From Physella acuta (lineage: Eukaryota > Mollusca > Gastropoda > Physidae), in contig NW_026732543.1 in the NCBI RefSeq assembly GCF_028476545.1, forward strand, positions 326,501-390,500: a stretch of 64,000 nt of DNA, read 5' to 3'. Of the stretch, positions 9,795 to 21,399 are shown in pieces; the first letter of the stretch is position 1, and every line of letters starts with the position of its first letter. A program made the position numbers and the translations under genes. The notes beneath the pieces were generated by a model, which saw only the letters and a program-made list of their open reading frames with translations, did not search any database and was not told the origin of the DNA.

Positions 9795-11711
9795 ATGGAA
9801 TCAGGTCCCTCAGGCCAACGCCCACTCAAGCGATTTTGTGCTGAAAAAGCACGCGTTATGCTTGATGAGTGGATGAATAATTTAGATTCAGATGAAGAAA
9901 CATCGGTTTTATCATCTGATGAAGATAATAATTATTCATCAAGCAGTGAGGGTGATAGATCTGGTAGTAGTGATGATACTGATAGTGATTGTGATAACAA
10001 CAAAAGTGGGTGTGGCAAACCTTCTGCAGGGAAGGGTAAGGGACCCATGCCTAAAAAAAGGAAAGCTGGTACTAATACTGCTAGTACTAATACTTTTGTA
10101 ACAGGACAGGATGAGCCTGTAACTGTCAGTGGTACTGCTACTACCACTAGTACTACTAATTTTATTTGGGCAGAAGTAGATAAAGGTACAACGCAAAACA
10201 ACTTTCGTTTTGTTCGCCACGAATCCCATGGCGTAAACTCGGATAAAATAACACCTGAGTCAACTGAGCTAGATTGCCTGCTCACTTTATTGAATGACCA
10301 GATCATTGAGCTATTATTAGCTAATATCAATGAGTATGCTAGGGGAAAATTAGTGTTTCCTCAGCTCAGGCATTCAGTGTACTACAAATTTCAACCAGTA
10401 ACGAGACCAGAGTTGTTGAAATTTTTTGCTATTTTGATAGCTATGGGCCTCAACCCTGGGCCTTCAATAAAAAGCTACTGGTCTGTAAAAGAAGCCCACC
10501 TTTTTACACCTTGGTATGGACAAACCATGGCCAGAAACAGATTTCAGGCCCTTTACCACACATTTTTACATGCGGCTGGTGACAAGGCAGAGTCGCAAGA
10601 TAAAATTGAGCCCTTTCTCAATACATTGATGGCATCATTCCAAGATGCATTTTACCCCGGTCTTAATTTATCTGTCGATGAAATGGTCATTGGATATAAG
10701 GGAAGGTGGAAGAACAAACAGTTCAATGCCACAAAGCCTTCTAAATATCATATAAAAACATTTGGCTTGTGCGACAGTAAGACGGGGTATGTCGTAAATT
10801 TATTTACGTACTACGGTTCTGAGACTACTTATCATCCAGACCTAGACAAAAATTGCACCATGGCTGAAAAGGTTTTTCAAAAATTGTTGACACCACTAAC
10901 AAAAGGCCACCATATTTTTGCAGATAGGTTTTACACCTCTGTACCTCTGCTTGAGTTTCTCAGCCGTCAGAGTCATTATTATACTGGCACGGTCGACATA
11001 AGACGGAAAAATTTCCCTCCTGCACTCAAGTCTCTTGTCTTGAGCCATATGGAGATGAAGTGGTACATGCATGAAAACAAGTACCTTACAGTGGCATTTA
11101 GGGATAAAAAGGCTAAAAGGTTTGTGTCAGTTGTGACCAGTCAAGGAAGTGTTAGCAAAACACTAATCAAAACCAAACGGGGTGACGTCGAAAAACCAAC
11201 AGCCATAAATTTATATAATCAAAATATGAATGGTTGTGATAGAGCAGATCAGCTAGGTGGCTACTATGGCTGCCACAAAAGAAAAAGCCACAAGTGGTGG
11301 AAAAAAATATTCCACTGGCTGTTGGAAATCTGCCATGTCAACGCTGCGATTTTATTTCGTGAGTCTCACCCCGAGCAAGCGAAGATCAGTCTAGCTCAGT
11401 TCAAGTCCAACTTGATTGTTTAACTTATAGCTGAAGCTGGTAGATCACTTGTTGAGAAACCTGTGGATATTGCCCTAGCCCAGCAACCACAGCTAAGTGT
11501 GAATTTGGTTACTGACAATCCAACCATTCGGCTAGCCGCTAAAATACATATCCCTATGTCGGCTAAAAAAGACCGTAATTGTCAGGTCTGCAGTAAACCA
11601 GGTGCTCGCAAAAGAACCAGCAATGTATGTGCAGATTGTCCTGGTCAACCATTTTTATGTAAGGAGCCCTGCTTTAGAATTTGGCATACTAAGAGTAACT
11701 ATAAATCTTAG
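9795..11711 (+). pseudogene. piggyBac transposase (DDE_Tnp_1_7), one in-frame stop
   Basis: Starting at the ATG at 9795 the frame encodes an acidic, serine-rich N-terminus, then the RNase-H-like catalytic core. The three catalytic aspartates are visible: D295 in LSVDEMVIGYKGR, D377 in IFADRFYTS and D482 in NGCDRADQ. Their spacing is close to that of the moth piggyBac enzyme. A TAA at 11421-11423 interrupts the frame after KSNLIV. In the same frame, sequence resumes to 11711 and encodes the C-terminal cysteine-rich DNA-binding finger (CQVCSKPG ... CADC ... CKEPCFRIWH). A stop between core and finger would leave a 542-aa protein lacking the finger, so probably inactive. Upstream in-frame codons from 9747 exist, but the 9795 start fits better. 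No sign of domestication. Confidence 0.9.
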
Positions 11712-12179
11712 TATGCTAGTTGTAAAAAAAGATGTCCTGTTTTCAGCTTTTCAATCTTTTTAGTTTTTTGTGCATAACTTTTTTATTTTACAAGTGTTTT
11801 CTTTCATATTTGGATATATTGTGTATATATGGATAACCAACAAAATGTGTAAGTTTCATAAAGTTTGGGTAAGTGGTTGGTGACTTGTGATTATGTAAGT
11901 AGGAAATATTTTTTTATTTTTTATGTGTTGTTACACTAACACCTCATTTTAACATGTAAAAAAACTACTTTCTTTAACATAACCCTCAATTATCTTCATT
12001 TATTACTATAGAAAGTTCATTTCTGTTTATTTTGATGTATAATACATAATTCTGGTTAGAAAAACATAGGAGCTATAATTATTTAAGTAGGTGAGGGCTG
12101 TGTAAAAAAAATTGGGTCACGAAACAATGAGGTCAGGAGGTGGAAAACCCCCTGGTATAGAATGAGTTGTGATTACTCC

Positions 12180-12487
12180 TAATAAACACACATATAATGT
12201 TAACACACATATTATGTCCTGAACAACACACCAGTCTACAAGTCGCTGCCCTCAACTAAAAAGAGCTCTGAACCACACTACGTACATGGTGTTTATTATG
12301 CCGTTCCCATGACAAAGCTGATTGCTATCAGTTTGCCTCTCCTGAATTGTGTCGATTTGAACGTTACAACGTATGGAAGAGCTTCCCAGACTGTTTTGTG
12401 TGACACAACTTTTACTTTATGGCGGAAATTGTTATGTCGTGTGATGCCGAAAATCTTGTGAACTTTGTTAACCTCTAGTACCAAAGA
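12180..12487. other. Distal 5' flank block of gene B, conserved across the cluster
   Basis: Matches 30745-31070 (D), 46160-46430 (F) and 53690-53890 (G): CCTAATAAACACACA, TGAACAACACACCAGTC, AAGAGCTCTGAACC, the X-box-like palindrome, and GAATTGTGTCGA. Small indels between copies break any common frame, so it is unlikely to be coding. It is the best candidate for shared regulatory DNA. Confidence 0.6.
12303..12316. promoter_or_regulatory. X-box-like palindrome, gene B flank
   Basis: GTTCCCATGACAAA, a slightly decayed form of GTTGCCATGACAAC. It lies about 640 bp upstream of the gene B ATG if the piggyBac insertion is discounted. Followed by the conserved GCTGATTGCTATCAG. Confidence 0.4.
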
Positions 12488-12660
12488 GTAAAGGGCGTGG
12501 TCGAATGGTAGAGCGTTGGACAGCTAACCCGAAATTCTCAAGCTCGGAATCCGAGGTCGAGTACGCAGGAAGTCCCTGAGTCCACACAACTCTGATAGGT
12601 ACCTGACTCACGTTAGAGAAAGTATAGGCGACTGGGCAATGTGCAAACACACTATCCCTA
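12488..12660 (+). mobile_element. SINE family 1 copy, shared by B and D flanks
   Basis: Head GGCGTGGTCGAATGGTAGAGCG, GGACAGCTAACCCG, then CCCTGAGTCCACACAACTCTGA and TACCTGACTCACGTTAGAGAAAG. The same insertion with the same left junction (CTCTAGTACCAAA...GAGTAAAGG) is present beside gene D at 31076, so it predates the B/D duplication. Confidence 0.7.
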
Positions 12661-12679
12661 AAATAAAAAAAAAAGCACC

Positions 12680-13385
12680 TGCCTATGTACAGTAAGGTTA
12701 GAAACGTTACTTATTTTACTTAGTAATGACGAAAAATATAGTGACTGTGGATTCAAATTATTTCAAAGGAATTTTTTCAATAAAGATTAGTGCATATTAT
12801 AAAAAACAACTTACACATTGATTTGATTTATCTGAATTAAAGATGTTGTATACATTGCCTCTTTTTAGGATCTAGCCCCAAGATCCAAAGACCGACATTC
12901 CCCCGGAGCAAAGTTTTTGATAGAAACCCTGGTTGTAGAAATAGTGAGAGAAGATTGAGGAATTAATTTTGTTAAGCTGGTCTTATAAACCTATGTATTG
13001 CTAGGGTATGAACTAACGCTCTAAGAACCATCGGAAAATAGAAAATAAATCGATATATACTTATTTTTTTTTCTTTTTTGTTTTACCTTTTGTAGTGTAG
13101 GTCTTATCCATCGACGCGCACACAACTTTTACATATTATAAGACGAAGCATTCATCAGGTGTTAAAAAAAAAAATTAAAATAAAGCATCACGTTTGTGTT
13201 ATTAGTGTCAAAAACGTAATGTCAAGGGGGTAAATAGTATGTAGTATCGCTATATGTTCTAAAACGAGCAAAGTAATTTGATTTGTTAGATATAAATTTA
13301 GCTTACATTCATATTGGGTTACGAGAAAAATGGCCCGTTGAGGAAGGATACAACGGGCGCTAGGCTGATAGTGCTGTCTCTTTTC
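12680..13385. other. AT-rich non-coding DNA
   Basis: No gene seen. It contains a short stretch GATAGAAACCCTGGTTG that resembles the end of the C-rich repeat family at 13390-14680. Confidence 0.4.
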
Positions 13386-13389
13386 TCTA

Positions 13390-14680
13390 AACTAAACCCC
13401 CCCCCCCCCCACACACACACACACCACCCCCCACCCCCCCCCCGAAAAAAAACATGTCTACCGTCCCATTCAACGAAATATAATTATATACTTTTTCCAG
13501 TGCCCGCCCCCTCCCCGAAAATTCTACCCCCGCCACCGAAAATTTCAAGTACCCCCACCCCTCTGCGGGGAGGAAAAAGTCAAAACTAAAACCACCCCAC
13601 CCCCCACACACACCAACCCCCCACCCCCCACACACACCACCCCCCCACACACACACCACCCCCCACCCCCCCCCCGAAAAAAAACATGTCTACCGTCCCA
13701 TTCAACGAAATATAATTATATACTTTTTCCAGTGCCCGCCCCCTCCCCGAAAATTCTACCCCCGCCACCGAAAATTTCAAGTACCCCCACCCCTCTGCGG
13801 GGAGGAAAAAGTCAAAACTAAAACCACCCCACCCCCCACACACACCAACCCCCCACCCCCCACACACACCACCCCCCCCCCCCACACACACACCACCCCC
13901 CACCCCCCCCCCCCCCAAAAAAAAACATGTCTACCGTCCCATTCAACGAAATATAATTATATACTTTTTCCAGTGTCCGCTCCCTCCCCGAAAATTTTAC
14001 CCCCGCCACCGAAAATTTCAAGTACCCCCACCCCTCTCCGGGGAGGAAAAAGTCTAAATTAAAAACCCCCACCCCCCCCCCCCACACCCCCCCCCCACCC
14101 CTAAAAAAAACATGTCTACCGTCCCATTCAACGAAATATAATTATATACTTTTTCCAGTGTCCGCCCCCTCCCCGAAAATTCTACCCCCGCCACCGAAAA
14201 TTTCAAGTACCCCACACCTCTCCGGGGAGGAAAAAGTCTGAAAGAAACACTGGTGTCGCGCTTAGCCACTACCCGAAGAATTGCATTAAAGAAATTGCGA
14301 GAAAACCACTTTTTAGATTAGACACATTAATTAGGCGGTAATTTTATTATAGAGTATCGATGAGGAAACCACCCCACCCCACCCCCCCCCCACACACCCT
14401 CCCCCCCACCCCCCACCCCCACACCCAAAAAAACATGTCTACCGTCCCATTCAACGAAATATAATTATATACTTTTTCCAGTGTCCGCCCCCGCCCCCGA
14501 AAATTTCAAGTACCCCCACCCCTCTCCGGTGAGGAAAAAGTCTGAAAGAAACACTGGTGTCGCGCTTAGCCACTACCCGAAGAATTGCATTAAAGAAATT
14601 GCAAGAAAACCACTTTTTAGATTAGACACATTAATTAGGCGGTAATTTTATTATAGAGTATCGATGAAGAAATTTCTTTT
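13390..14680. repeat. C-rich tandem array, about five copies of a 190-240-bp unit
   Basis: Each unit contains AACATGTCTACCGTCCCATT, CAACGAAATATAATTATATAC, TTTTTCCAGTG(C/T)CCGC, CCACCGAAAATTTCAAGTA and GGGGAGGAAAAAGTC, separated by C-runs with CACACA. Units start near 13445, 13678, 13920, 14105 and 14425. A second block, CTGAAAGAAACACTGGTGTCG to GAGTATCGATGA, occurs twice (14237-14367 and 14543-14668), so the array also grew by larger duplications. Dispersed relatives are at 15855-15995 and 31800-32240. The G-rich open frames on minus reflect composition, not genes. Confidence 0.85.
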
Positions 14681-14689
14681 GAGTTGGGG

Positions 14690-15014
14690 AGGGGGGGGGG
14701 GCTCAGACGTTCTTACGCGGGGGGTGGGGCTTCGCCCCTACCCGAAGAATTATATGCAAGAAACTCTTCACGCAAACCATTTAGATTAGACAAAATTTCC
14801 TTTTTTTCAATGTTTACGCGAGAATCAATGACGTCATATTACTGTGTGCACTCTCTGGTTTGAGATTATGTTCTACTCTATGCTAAATGTGTCGACGTCA
14901 TATTTCGTTTTTCGAATTACTGTGCATGTTTTTATTTTGCTTGTGTTTTCTCTAGAGCGTTCTTGTCAGACAGAGCGTTCTTGTCAGACAGACAGCGAAA
15001 CTATTAGTATAGAT
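14690..15014 (-). mobile_element. Helitron-like 5' terminus
   Basis: On the minus strand the sequence begins TCTATACTAATAGTTTCGC directly after an A (flank ATATAA), the usual start of Helitrons. The next bases carry two copies of TGTCTGACAAGAACGCTCT. The other end was not identified. The element may extend left to include the C-rich array, since internal tandem arrays are common in non-autonomous Helitrons; that part is inference. Confidence 0.5.
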
Positions 15015-15059
15015 TATATTTCCCCGGTATTCAAACAGATCTGGCTATAAAATATAATC

Positions 15060-15620
15060 ACCACCGATAAATAAAGTCTCAATTAGCTAGCATTTATTGT
15101 AAACGTCGGGCATTCTATTCCTGCTGTGTATGTAATAGCAGCTCAATGTTGTAGGGTAATATTTTAATTTCTGCCTTCTTGAAGTAATATTTAAACTTGA
15201 GCAGTGGTAATCTTGTCAGTATGCACATATATATATGTGAGTGTGTGTATCCTATACAATCAAAACTCATTCTTTAATAATTCACGCACATCTGACTAAA
15301 ATTACTTTGATACTCTTTATTTTGCTGCGTCGTTAATCGTGTTGAGAAACAAACTGATTTATTTGCCACCAATATTTTACAGTCGTGTGCGGTGTTATAT
15401 AAATGCACGTGATTATAGATACTGGATTATGTGTTTTTTTTTTTTTGGCTAGTAATAAAAATTGCACGTATTGATGTTTTTATTATTTTCGGTAACAAGG
15501 AAAAAGTAAAGTTTATGTTGATAAAATGACAATTGAAACTCCTGGTTAAAATGTATGATTAATGAAAATATATTGAAATGTAGCTTTTAAGAGCAAGAAA
15601 AAAAGTAATTTCACATGCTC
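15060..15620. other. AT-rich non-coding DNA
   Basis: No gene or clear repeat seen apart from short TA and T runs. Confidence 0.4.
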
Positions 15621-15639
15621 AGTATTTTCAAGTTGAGTG

Positions 15640-15760
15640 GAGGGGGGGGGGGTGCAAATCGAAAATTTGAAAGTTTGTCCCCGGGAAGGGTCGCTACGCC
15701 TCTGGGGGGTGACACCATTAAGTGGCGCATCGGGTGATACCCGACCTCGCTACGCCACTG
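15640..15760. mobile_element. hAT-type MITE fragments, adjoining or nested
   Basis: Right-end sequence of the family at 2063-2281 (TGCAAATCG ... AAGGGTCGCTACGCCTCTG, ending 15704) is followed at once by a different hAT-like right end, ACCTCGCTACGCCACTG (ending 15760). Left ends and an 8-bp duplication were not found. Confidence 0.55.
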
Positions 15761-15854
15761 ACTCCGAATACTGTTTGTTTAAGTAATGTAACGTGGTGGC
15801 ACCGATTTAAAACGCATTACTAACTACTGAGTGATAGCAGTGAGGGCTCTCGAA

Positions 15855-15995
15855 AGAAAGTCTACGGCCCCTATTCTACCAGTGTCCGCCCATTCCGGAA
15901 AATTTAGTCCCCCCACCCCTAAAATATCACGTTTCTCCCCCTCCCCCTCCCCCCCCCAGGAGAAAAACAGTCTGAAAGAAAACGCTGGTCAAAAA
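15855..15995 (+). repeat. Dispersed member of the C-rich repeat family
   Basis: CCAGTGTCCGCCC, GGAAAATTTAGTC, CCACCCCTAAAATATCA and AGTCTGAAAGAAAACGCTGG follow the order of the unit at 13390-14680. Confidence 0.6.
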
Positions 15996-16197
15996 GAAAA
16001 CAAACGCCGACATTAAAGCACACGTATTGTATAACTGAACTATCTACGACATCGAGTAGAACATGTCAGTGAGAAAAAAAAAAGGAAAATGTTAAGTTTG
16101 AAGACAATGATTTACAAAGTATATAGGCAGTCAAGGGTGAGATACTAAGCATATTTACAGCGGAAATGTTCATTGAAGTAAACTTGTATGCCAGGTT

Positions 16198-16746
16198 GTA
16201 GGAGTTAAACCCATACAGATCTGGCCTTGTCTCCGTTGCAGAAATTCAGCTGCACATTCCATAGAGCTGCATGTTGTTGTAATAAAGATTGGAGGCAGTT
16301 GGAGAAATGCATTCTTGTTAGTCACAAAAAATCCATCGTTTGGGTGAAATGAATATCCCATGACTTTAATTTTACAGACGAGGATTATATCAAATGTAAA
16401 TCTTAAACGTATAATTTAATATCAATTCATTATTTTAACATACGTTAAATGAACAATAAAAGATAAAAAAATCTAAATATTGGAAAATTCGAGAAATGAT
16501 GTATTAATTTATATTTTTTAAATAACATTAATCAATAGCTTATAAGTAATTATCTCAGTTTTTAGTTAAAAATAAACAAACAAATGTTAACTTATAAACT
16601 TATTACCCGGATGTATCTACTGATGACAGTAGAACAGTTCCAGGTGTTTGTGGTAGAGCCAAGTGTACCGAGTTAGTATGGAAAAGTTGATTTCAGTCTG
16701 GGATCTGTTCTAAACACGTCAATGCTTAAGTTGTACATGAATCCAA
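16198..16746 (-). pseudogene. Copy C: broken FTP-PAN gene lacking exon 1
   Basis: Exon 3 remnant (about 16198-16401) reads MGYSFHPNDGFFVTNKNAFL ... SSMECAAEFLQRRQGQICMG and then ends abruptly; the conserved NWISSTKQC part is gone. Its acceptor has decayed to tttaag. Exon 2 remnant (about 16610-16746) has lost part of the middle but keeps the FRTDPRLK and PGTVLL-strand equivalents. Exon 1 is absent: 40 bp beyond exon 2 the sequence is already the distal 5' flank with its X-box-like site at 16788. The 3' truncation falls close to the start of the invariant exon 3 core. Confidence 0.8.
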
Positions 16747-16787
16747 CGCATTGAACATATAAGATTTTCGCTGTGCTTTATTATGTC

Positions 16788-16801
16788 ATTACCATGACAA
16801 C
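16788..16801. promoter_or_regulatory. X-box-like palindrome beside copy C
   Basis: ATTACCATGACAAC, followed by GCAGATTGATATCAGC, matching the conserved context in the other flanks. Confidence 0.4.
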
Positions 16802-16819
16802 GCAGATTGATATCAGCAT

Positions 16820-16822
<3 letters not shown>

Positions 16823-16865
<43 letters not shown>
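16823..16865. repeat. (TA)n microsatellite
   Basis: About 43 bp of uninterrupted AT dinucleotides. Confidence 0.9.
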
Positions 16866-16870
<5 letters not shown>

Positions 16871-17049
16871 TTATTTATTATATATTTTTACGCCCCCTAT
16901 AAAGTCAAAATTAATCAACAGCCTTTGTTCCCCAATGACCACAATACACATCGAAGGCGTATCTTCCAACTTGACGGGATCCATAAGTGCCTCTCCTTAA
17001 AATAAAGTTATGTACAGTTTGCTAGTGATCGAGTGCCTTTAAGTTATAA

Positions 17050-17880
17050 ACACACATACACTGTTTGATCCTCAATAATGTAGCGCGGGCTTTCTCGGGT
17101 TTACGTTACAACATATCAATTTACAAAACATTCTGTATTGAGAAACTCGATGAAGCCAAGCATTCAATACAAATAAAAAAACTCAACTATTGACACTGAC
17201 AATGATAACAATCAAACAATAAATTATTACTATGCTGTTAAACGCAGAGACATATACACTACACAGTTGTAAATGAAAAACCTACGCGATAGAACTCGGA
17301 TACATATCTATAAATTGTTTCGTTTATAAAGATTTCATCTCAGTAAATTTGTCATTTTGTCGTCTTCTTGTAAACTACAGAAACACAAAATCATAACAGG
17401 AAATAATATAAGAGTAAAACATTATGGCAATGAAACTTGTTACTTTACTCATGAAGTAAATGACATGAAAAAATAAATTTGACTGCTTTGTCTAATGGCA
17501 GGACAAATGATATAGCGAGAGTCATGAGTATACGTTCTATGCCAATAATGTATTTCTATGTACAGTCGGGCATATCATGAATGCTATTAAATTGTAAGAG
17601 TTTGTGTTTAAAATATACTTTTTTTATACTTCCATCAGGGGTAAGAACAGACAACTTTATAAAAAAAGGAAACAGTTTTAAAGGGAAGAGTTATCTTGTA
17701 ACCGCTGTAAAAGTTACGGAATCAATACAACCCTTATCATACATTCTTTTGTTTTATTTATATTGGTTGAGTTGACACTTTTAAATTGTCAAAATAGAAT
17801 AGATATATTGGTAACATAAATAATATACTCGTATGGCTGTCATTAGAGTAATATCATCAAAGCTCTTTAGGACTAGCTTT
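17050..17880. other. Duplicated distal flank, similar to 47650-47830 and 53890-54060
   Basis: CAATTTACAAAACAT, AACAATCAAACAATAAATT and ATACAT...TATAAATTGTTTC recur in the flanks of F and G. No coding sequence supported. Confidence 0.5.
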
Positions 17881-17889
17881 TTATAAACG

Positions 17890-18160
17890 TAACGGGGTCG
17901 GCTTGGTCGAGTCGGTAAAGCTCGTAGCTGCTAAACCGAAAAGTCTCGAGTTCGAACCATCGGGCAGTTGAGGCTCGGTAGCTGGGGACAGACACTTTTC
18001 TCGGAGAAACAACTCCAAAATCAAATAACTGCCAATCGAAAAGGGAAAGCAGGCTGAAATCGGATTCAATGGCCTCAATTGCGCATAAGCAGTTGACAAG
18101 TCTCCATAATTGTGATGGAGGCGTGGTCGAGTCTACAAAAGCCCATGGTTGATACATTTT
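17890..18160 (+). mobile_element. SINE family 2 copy (dimeric)
   Basis: First head GGTCGAGTCGGTAAAGCTC, GCTGCTAAACCG, GAGTTCGAACC; spacer with GAAACAACTCCAAAATCAAA and AAAGCAGGCTGAAATCGGA; then a second head GGCGTGGTCGAGTCTAC...CCCATGGTTGATA. The same two-headed order is seen at 8329-8714. Confidence 0.75.
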
Positions 18161-18349
18161 ATTGTGGCATATCTCATATTTCAAAAAATGTAAAAGTCCT
18201 ATTTGGTGAAGTTGTGTGTTAATGTATTTTATCTGTTAATTGAACTTCTATAGTATGGTCTAATACACAGGTTTAACAATATTTGAATGAATAAATTCAA
18301 ACTAAATAAACGGAAGTAAAATGGAGTTTGGTCTATATTGTATTTACAC

Positions 18350-18554
18350 TGTAATGGATTGGAAACACTGACGAGAAGCCGCGTTGGTTGTTAACAAGTC
18401 TTTATTCCAGCCATGATGGAAGAGAGAGAGCGGAAGTGACGAGAGACAATTATTTATATACATGTAAGGGACATCACTCAAGATAACAGTATAAATATAA
18501 TACTAATACAAGAAGAGTGAGTTCCCTTGACTTCACAAGTCTCACTATATTACA
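18350..18554 (-). repeat. 3' LTR of the Gypsy-type element
   Basis: 205 bp bounded by TG and CA. It looks identical to the copy at 22855-23059. Confidence 0.92.
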
Positions 18555-18739
18555 TCCCTTTACCCTTAGTAAACACAACACATCTCTCAATAGAACAATT
18601 TGCAGTATCCTAAAATCACCAATTATATTGTAACATGAACACTATGGTAGATTACATCCTTACAAACAATGCACAATATGTTACAACATAATTAAAATAC
18701 AAAACAATGATGTCAAAGTCCTTTTGACCTTTAAAATCA

Positions 18740-19950
18740 TAGGTCTAACTTTTTTGGGACTTTGATTGTCCTGCTTGACCTTCTCAGTGGCTTTTGATTT
18801 GGTGACTCAAGATTCTGACCATATGGATTCTCTATCTCAGAAGGTCTAGGATTTAAATCATTAACTCCAGAATTTACATTTTCTGACTCTAGACAACTTG
18901 GTTCACTTATATCAACAGAACTTGGTTGTGGAACAAACTGAGTTGGTGTGAACTGTTCAGATTTGGTGGGATTGACAGATTCACACTTATTAACTGCACA
19001 AGTTATTTTTAACTGGTCTGCATGTCTACGGACAATAAGTCCATTATTTGTTTTTACTTTATAAGACACAGGTACTGTACATTGAACAATTTGACCTGGT
19101 ATCCATTTTTCCTTTCTCCCATAGTTTCTTAGATACACATTCTCATTAACACCAAATTCTCTTTCAATGCATGTTGTGTCATGATTTACTTTTTGTGTAT
19201 GTTGATGTTGGGAAACAGACTTTTGAACAGTTGGATGTAGTAGGTCAAGATGAGTTTTAATTTTCCTACCACATAACAATTCACATGGTGCAACACCTGT
19301 TGTTATATGAGGAGTTGTGCGGTATTTGGTTAAGAACCTGTTTACTCTTTCTCTAAGAGAAAACGTGTTACCGGTACTCATTTTTACCATAGCGGTTTTG
19401 AATATGCCTACCGCTCTTTCAGCTAAACCATTCCCAGCAGGATGCCACACAAAACAGTTTAAACTCATGAGCTGTGAAACTAGGCCCATTATCTGAAACA
19501 ATTTGATCTGGTAATCCATTAGTTGAAAATATTTCCTTAAGTTCTATAATGGTATCATTTGCAGTGATTGTGTTCATGATTTTAACTTCTAACCATTTAG
19601 AATGTGAATCAATAACAATTAAGAACATTTTGTTCATGAAAGGTCCTGCGAAATCTATATGTATACGTTTCCATGGCTCGATTGGCCAGTCCCAGTTTTG
19701 CAAAGGTGCTGTAGCTGGTTGATTTGAATGTTGTGCACAGCTTGAACAAAGCTTTACATATTTTTCAATATCAGCATCCATATGTGGCCACCAGAACCAT
19801 GATCTTGCTAGACTCTTCATTTTGGAAGAACCAAGATGAGTATCATGTAAAGTTCTTAAAACTTCTTTTTGTAACATTTTGGGGATAATTACTCTTGACC
19901 CACATAGTATACATCCATCTTCTAGACATAACTCTGTTTTTCTTATTTTA
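18740..19950 (-). pseudogene. Fossil integrase region of the Gypsy-type element
   Basis: Zinc-binding HHCC motif (LHDTHLGSSK ... CSSCAQH), catalytic core with HIDFAGPF and SDNGPSF, and a chromodomain-less C-terminal part with YLRNYGRKEKWIPGQI. Third part of the polyprotein region. Confidence 0.85.
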
Positions 19951-20049
19951 TATGGCTTTAACTTTAAGTCCTCATTCACTGACTCTTCAGGCCAACCATT
20001 TTTTCAGTACTCATATACTTTTATTAAGCACTCATCTTTTTGTGTTTCT

Positions 20050-21370
20050 CTTTTAATATCATTCACATTTATATTGGAGTTATCCATGATAGTGAAGAGA
20101 ACAAATACATCCTCTGGTACATAACTAAAGCTTTGGTTTTTTAAAGGTAATCTACTAAGACTATCTGCACTATTCTCAGATCCAGGTTTGTATCTCAATT
20201 CATAATTGTATGCGGCTAGTGTGATAGCCCATCTTTGAATTCTTGGTGAGGCATGCTCAGGTAGGGGTTTGTTTTCTCCAAACAAGCCCAGCAATGGCTT
20301 ATGATCTGTAAAGATGGTGAACTCTTTACCAAACAGAAACTTATGAAATTTCTTAACACCAAAAATGATGCCTAAGCCTTCCCTGTCTAACTGAGAATAA
20401 TTTTTCTCAGCCTGGTTCAAAGATCTACTGGCAAAAGCAATGGGTCTGTCACCCTTTTCATCTATGTGGGATAAGACTGCTCCTACACCATCTGGTGAAG
20501 CATCACATGTCAAGATAAGTCTTTTCCCTGGGTCATAGTGAGTTAGTAGGGTGTCAGAAGACAAAGCTTCTTTTGCTGTATTAAAAGCAGCATCTTGTTG
20601 TTTACCCCAGTGCCAAGTTGCATTTTTCTGTAGCAGCTTGTACAGTGGTGACAGTTTACCAGACAGATTTCCTATGAACTTTGCATAGTAATTTATCAAG
20701 CCCAAAAAAGCTCTTAGTTGTTGGGTATTTTCAGGTTTGGGTGCTTCTTTAATGGCTTTTGTTTTCTCAGGTTGAGGTCTGAGACCTTGCTTGCTTAATA
20801 TATAACCAAGAAAACTAATTTCTGTCAGCATGAATTGACATTTATCTTTGTTTATCTTTAAACCTTTTTCACCAACTATTTTCAAGACTTTATCAAGTGT
20901 TTTAAGATGTTCAGTGTCATTCTTACCAGTTATGTACACATTGTCAAAGTAAACACAAACATTTGGAATATCCTTAAAAATACTGTCCATGACAGCTTGG
21001 AAAATTCCAGGGCTGGATGATATACCAAAACATAGTCTTTCATATTGGTAGAGTCCTTTATGAGTGTTTATTGTCGTATAGACTTTTGAATCTGGATGCA
21101 GTTCTAGTTGAGTGTAAGCATGACTAAAGTCCAATTCAGTGAATTTGTCTCCTCCTGCCAAATTCAAAGAAATTTCCTCAATGTTAGGAATAGGGTACCT
21201 ATTTAGTTCTATTTGCTTATTCAGTGTAGCTTTATAGTCGCCACAAATTCTTACAGAACCATCCTTCTTTAACACTGGCACAATGGGCGTTGCCCAATCG
21301 GAATAGTCTACCTTCTTTATGATGCCATTAGATTCCAATCTACTTAGCTCATTTTCAATTTTATTCCTCA
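20050..21370 (-). pseudogene. Fossil reverse transcriptase and RNase H region
   Basis: RT motifs VPVLKKDGSVRICGDYK, FTELDFSHAY, LCFGISSSPGIFQ and the catalytic-box region YFDNVYI, then RNase H with LTCDASPDGVGAVL and FTDHKPLLGLF. This is the order of Ty3/Gypsy elements. Confidence 0.9.
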
Positions 21371-21399
21371 TTGCATAAGGTGGAACTCTAGCTTTGCAG

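Larger units (their letters stand above)
9535..12170 (+). mobile_element. piggyBac-type DNA transposon
   Basis: About 2.64 kb. The left side begins straight after TTAA (9531-9534), the obligatory piggyBac target. Empty paralogous sites (TTTCATTTAAGATAACTCC at 30738-30756, and similar at 53683 and 46150) show that the original sequence was TTAA followed by GAT(T/A)ACTCC. On the right the element is followed by GATTACTCC, but the expected second TTAA reads TTGT, so it has decayed. Terminal inverted repeats are short: only CACAA is obvious at both ends. Two GC-rich palindromes lie just inside the left end. The element carries one transposase gene. Confidence 0.85.

Noticed and set aside
9795-11711. 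Domesticated piggyBac host gene
   Set aside because: It has a target TTAA, element-like ends, an internal stop and no introns; empty sites in paralogous flanks show a plain insertion.
13387-14269. Glycine-rich minus-strand frames of 70-110 codons
   Set aside because: Reverse complement of C-rich tandem repeats; repeats explain both their length and similarity.
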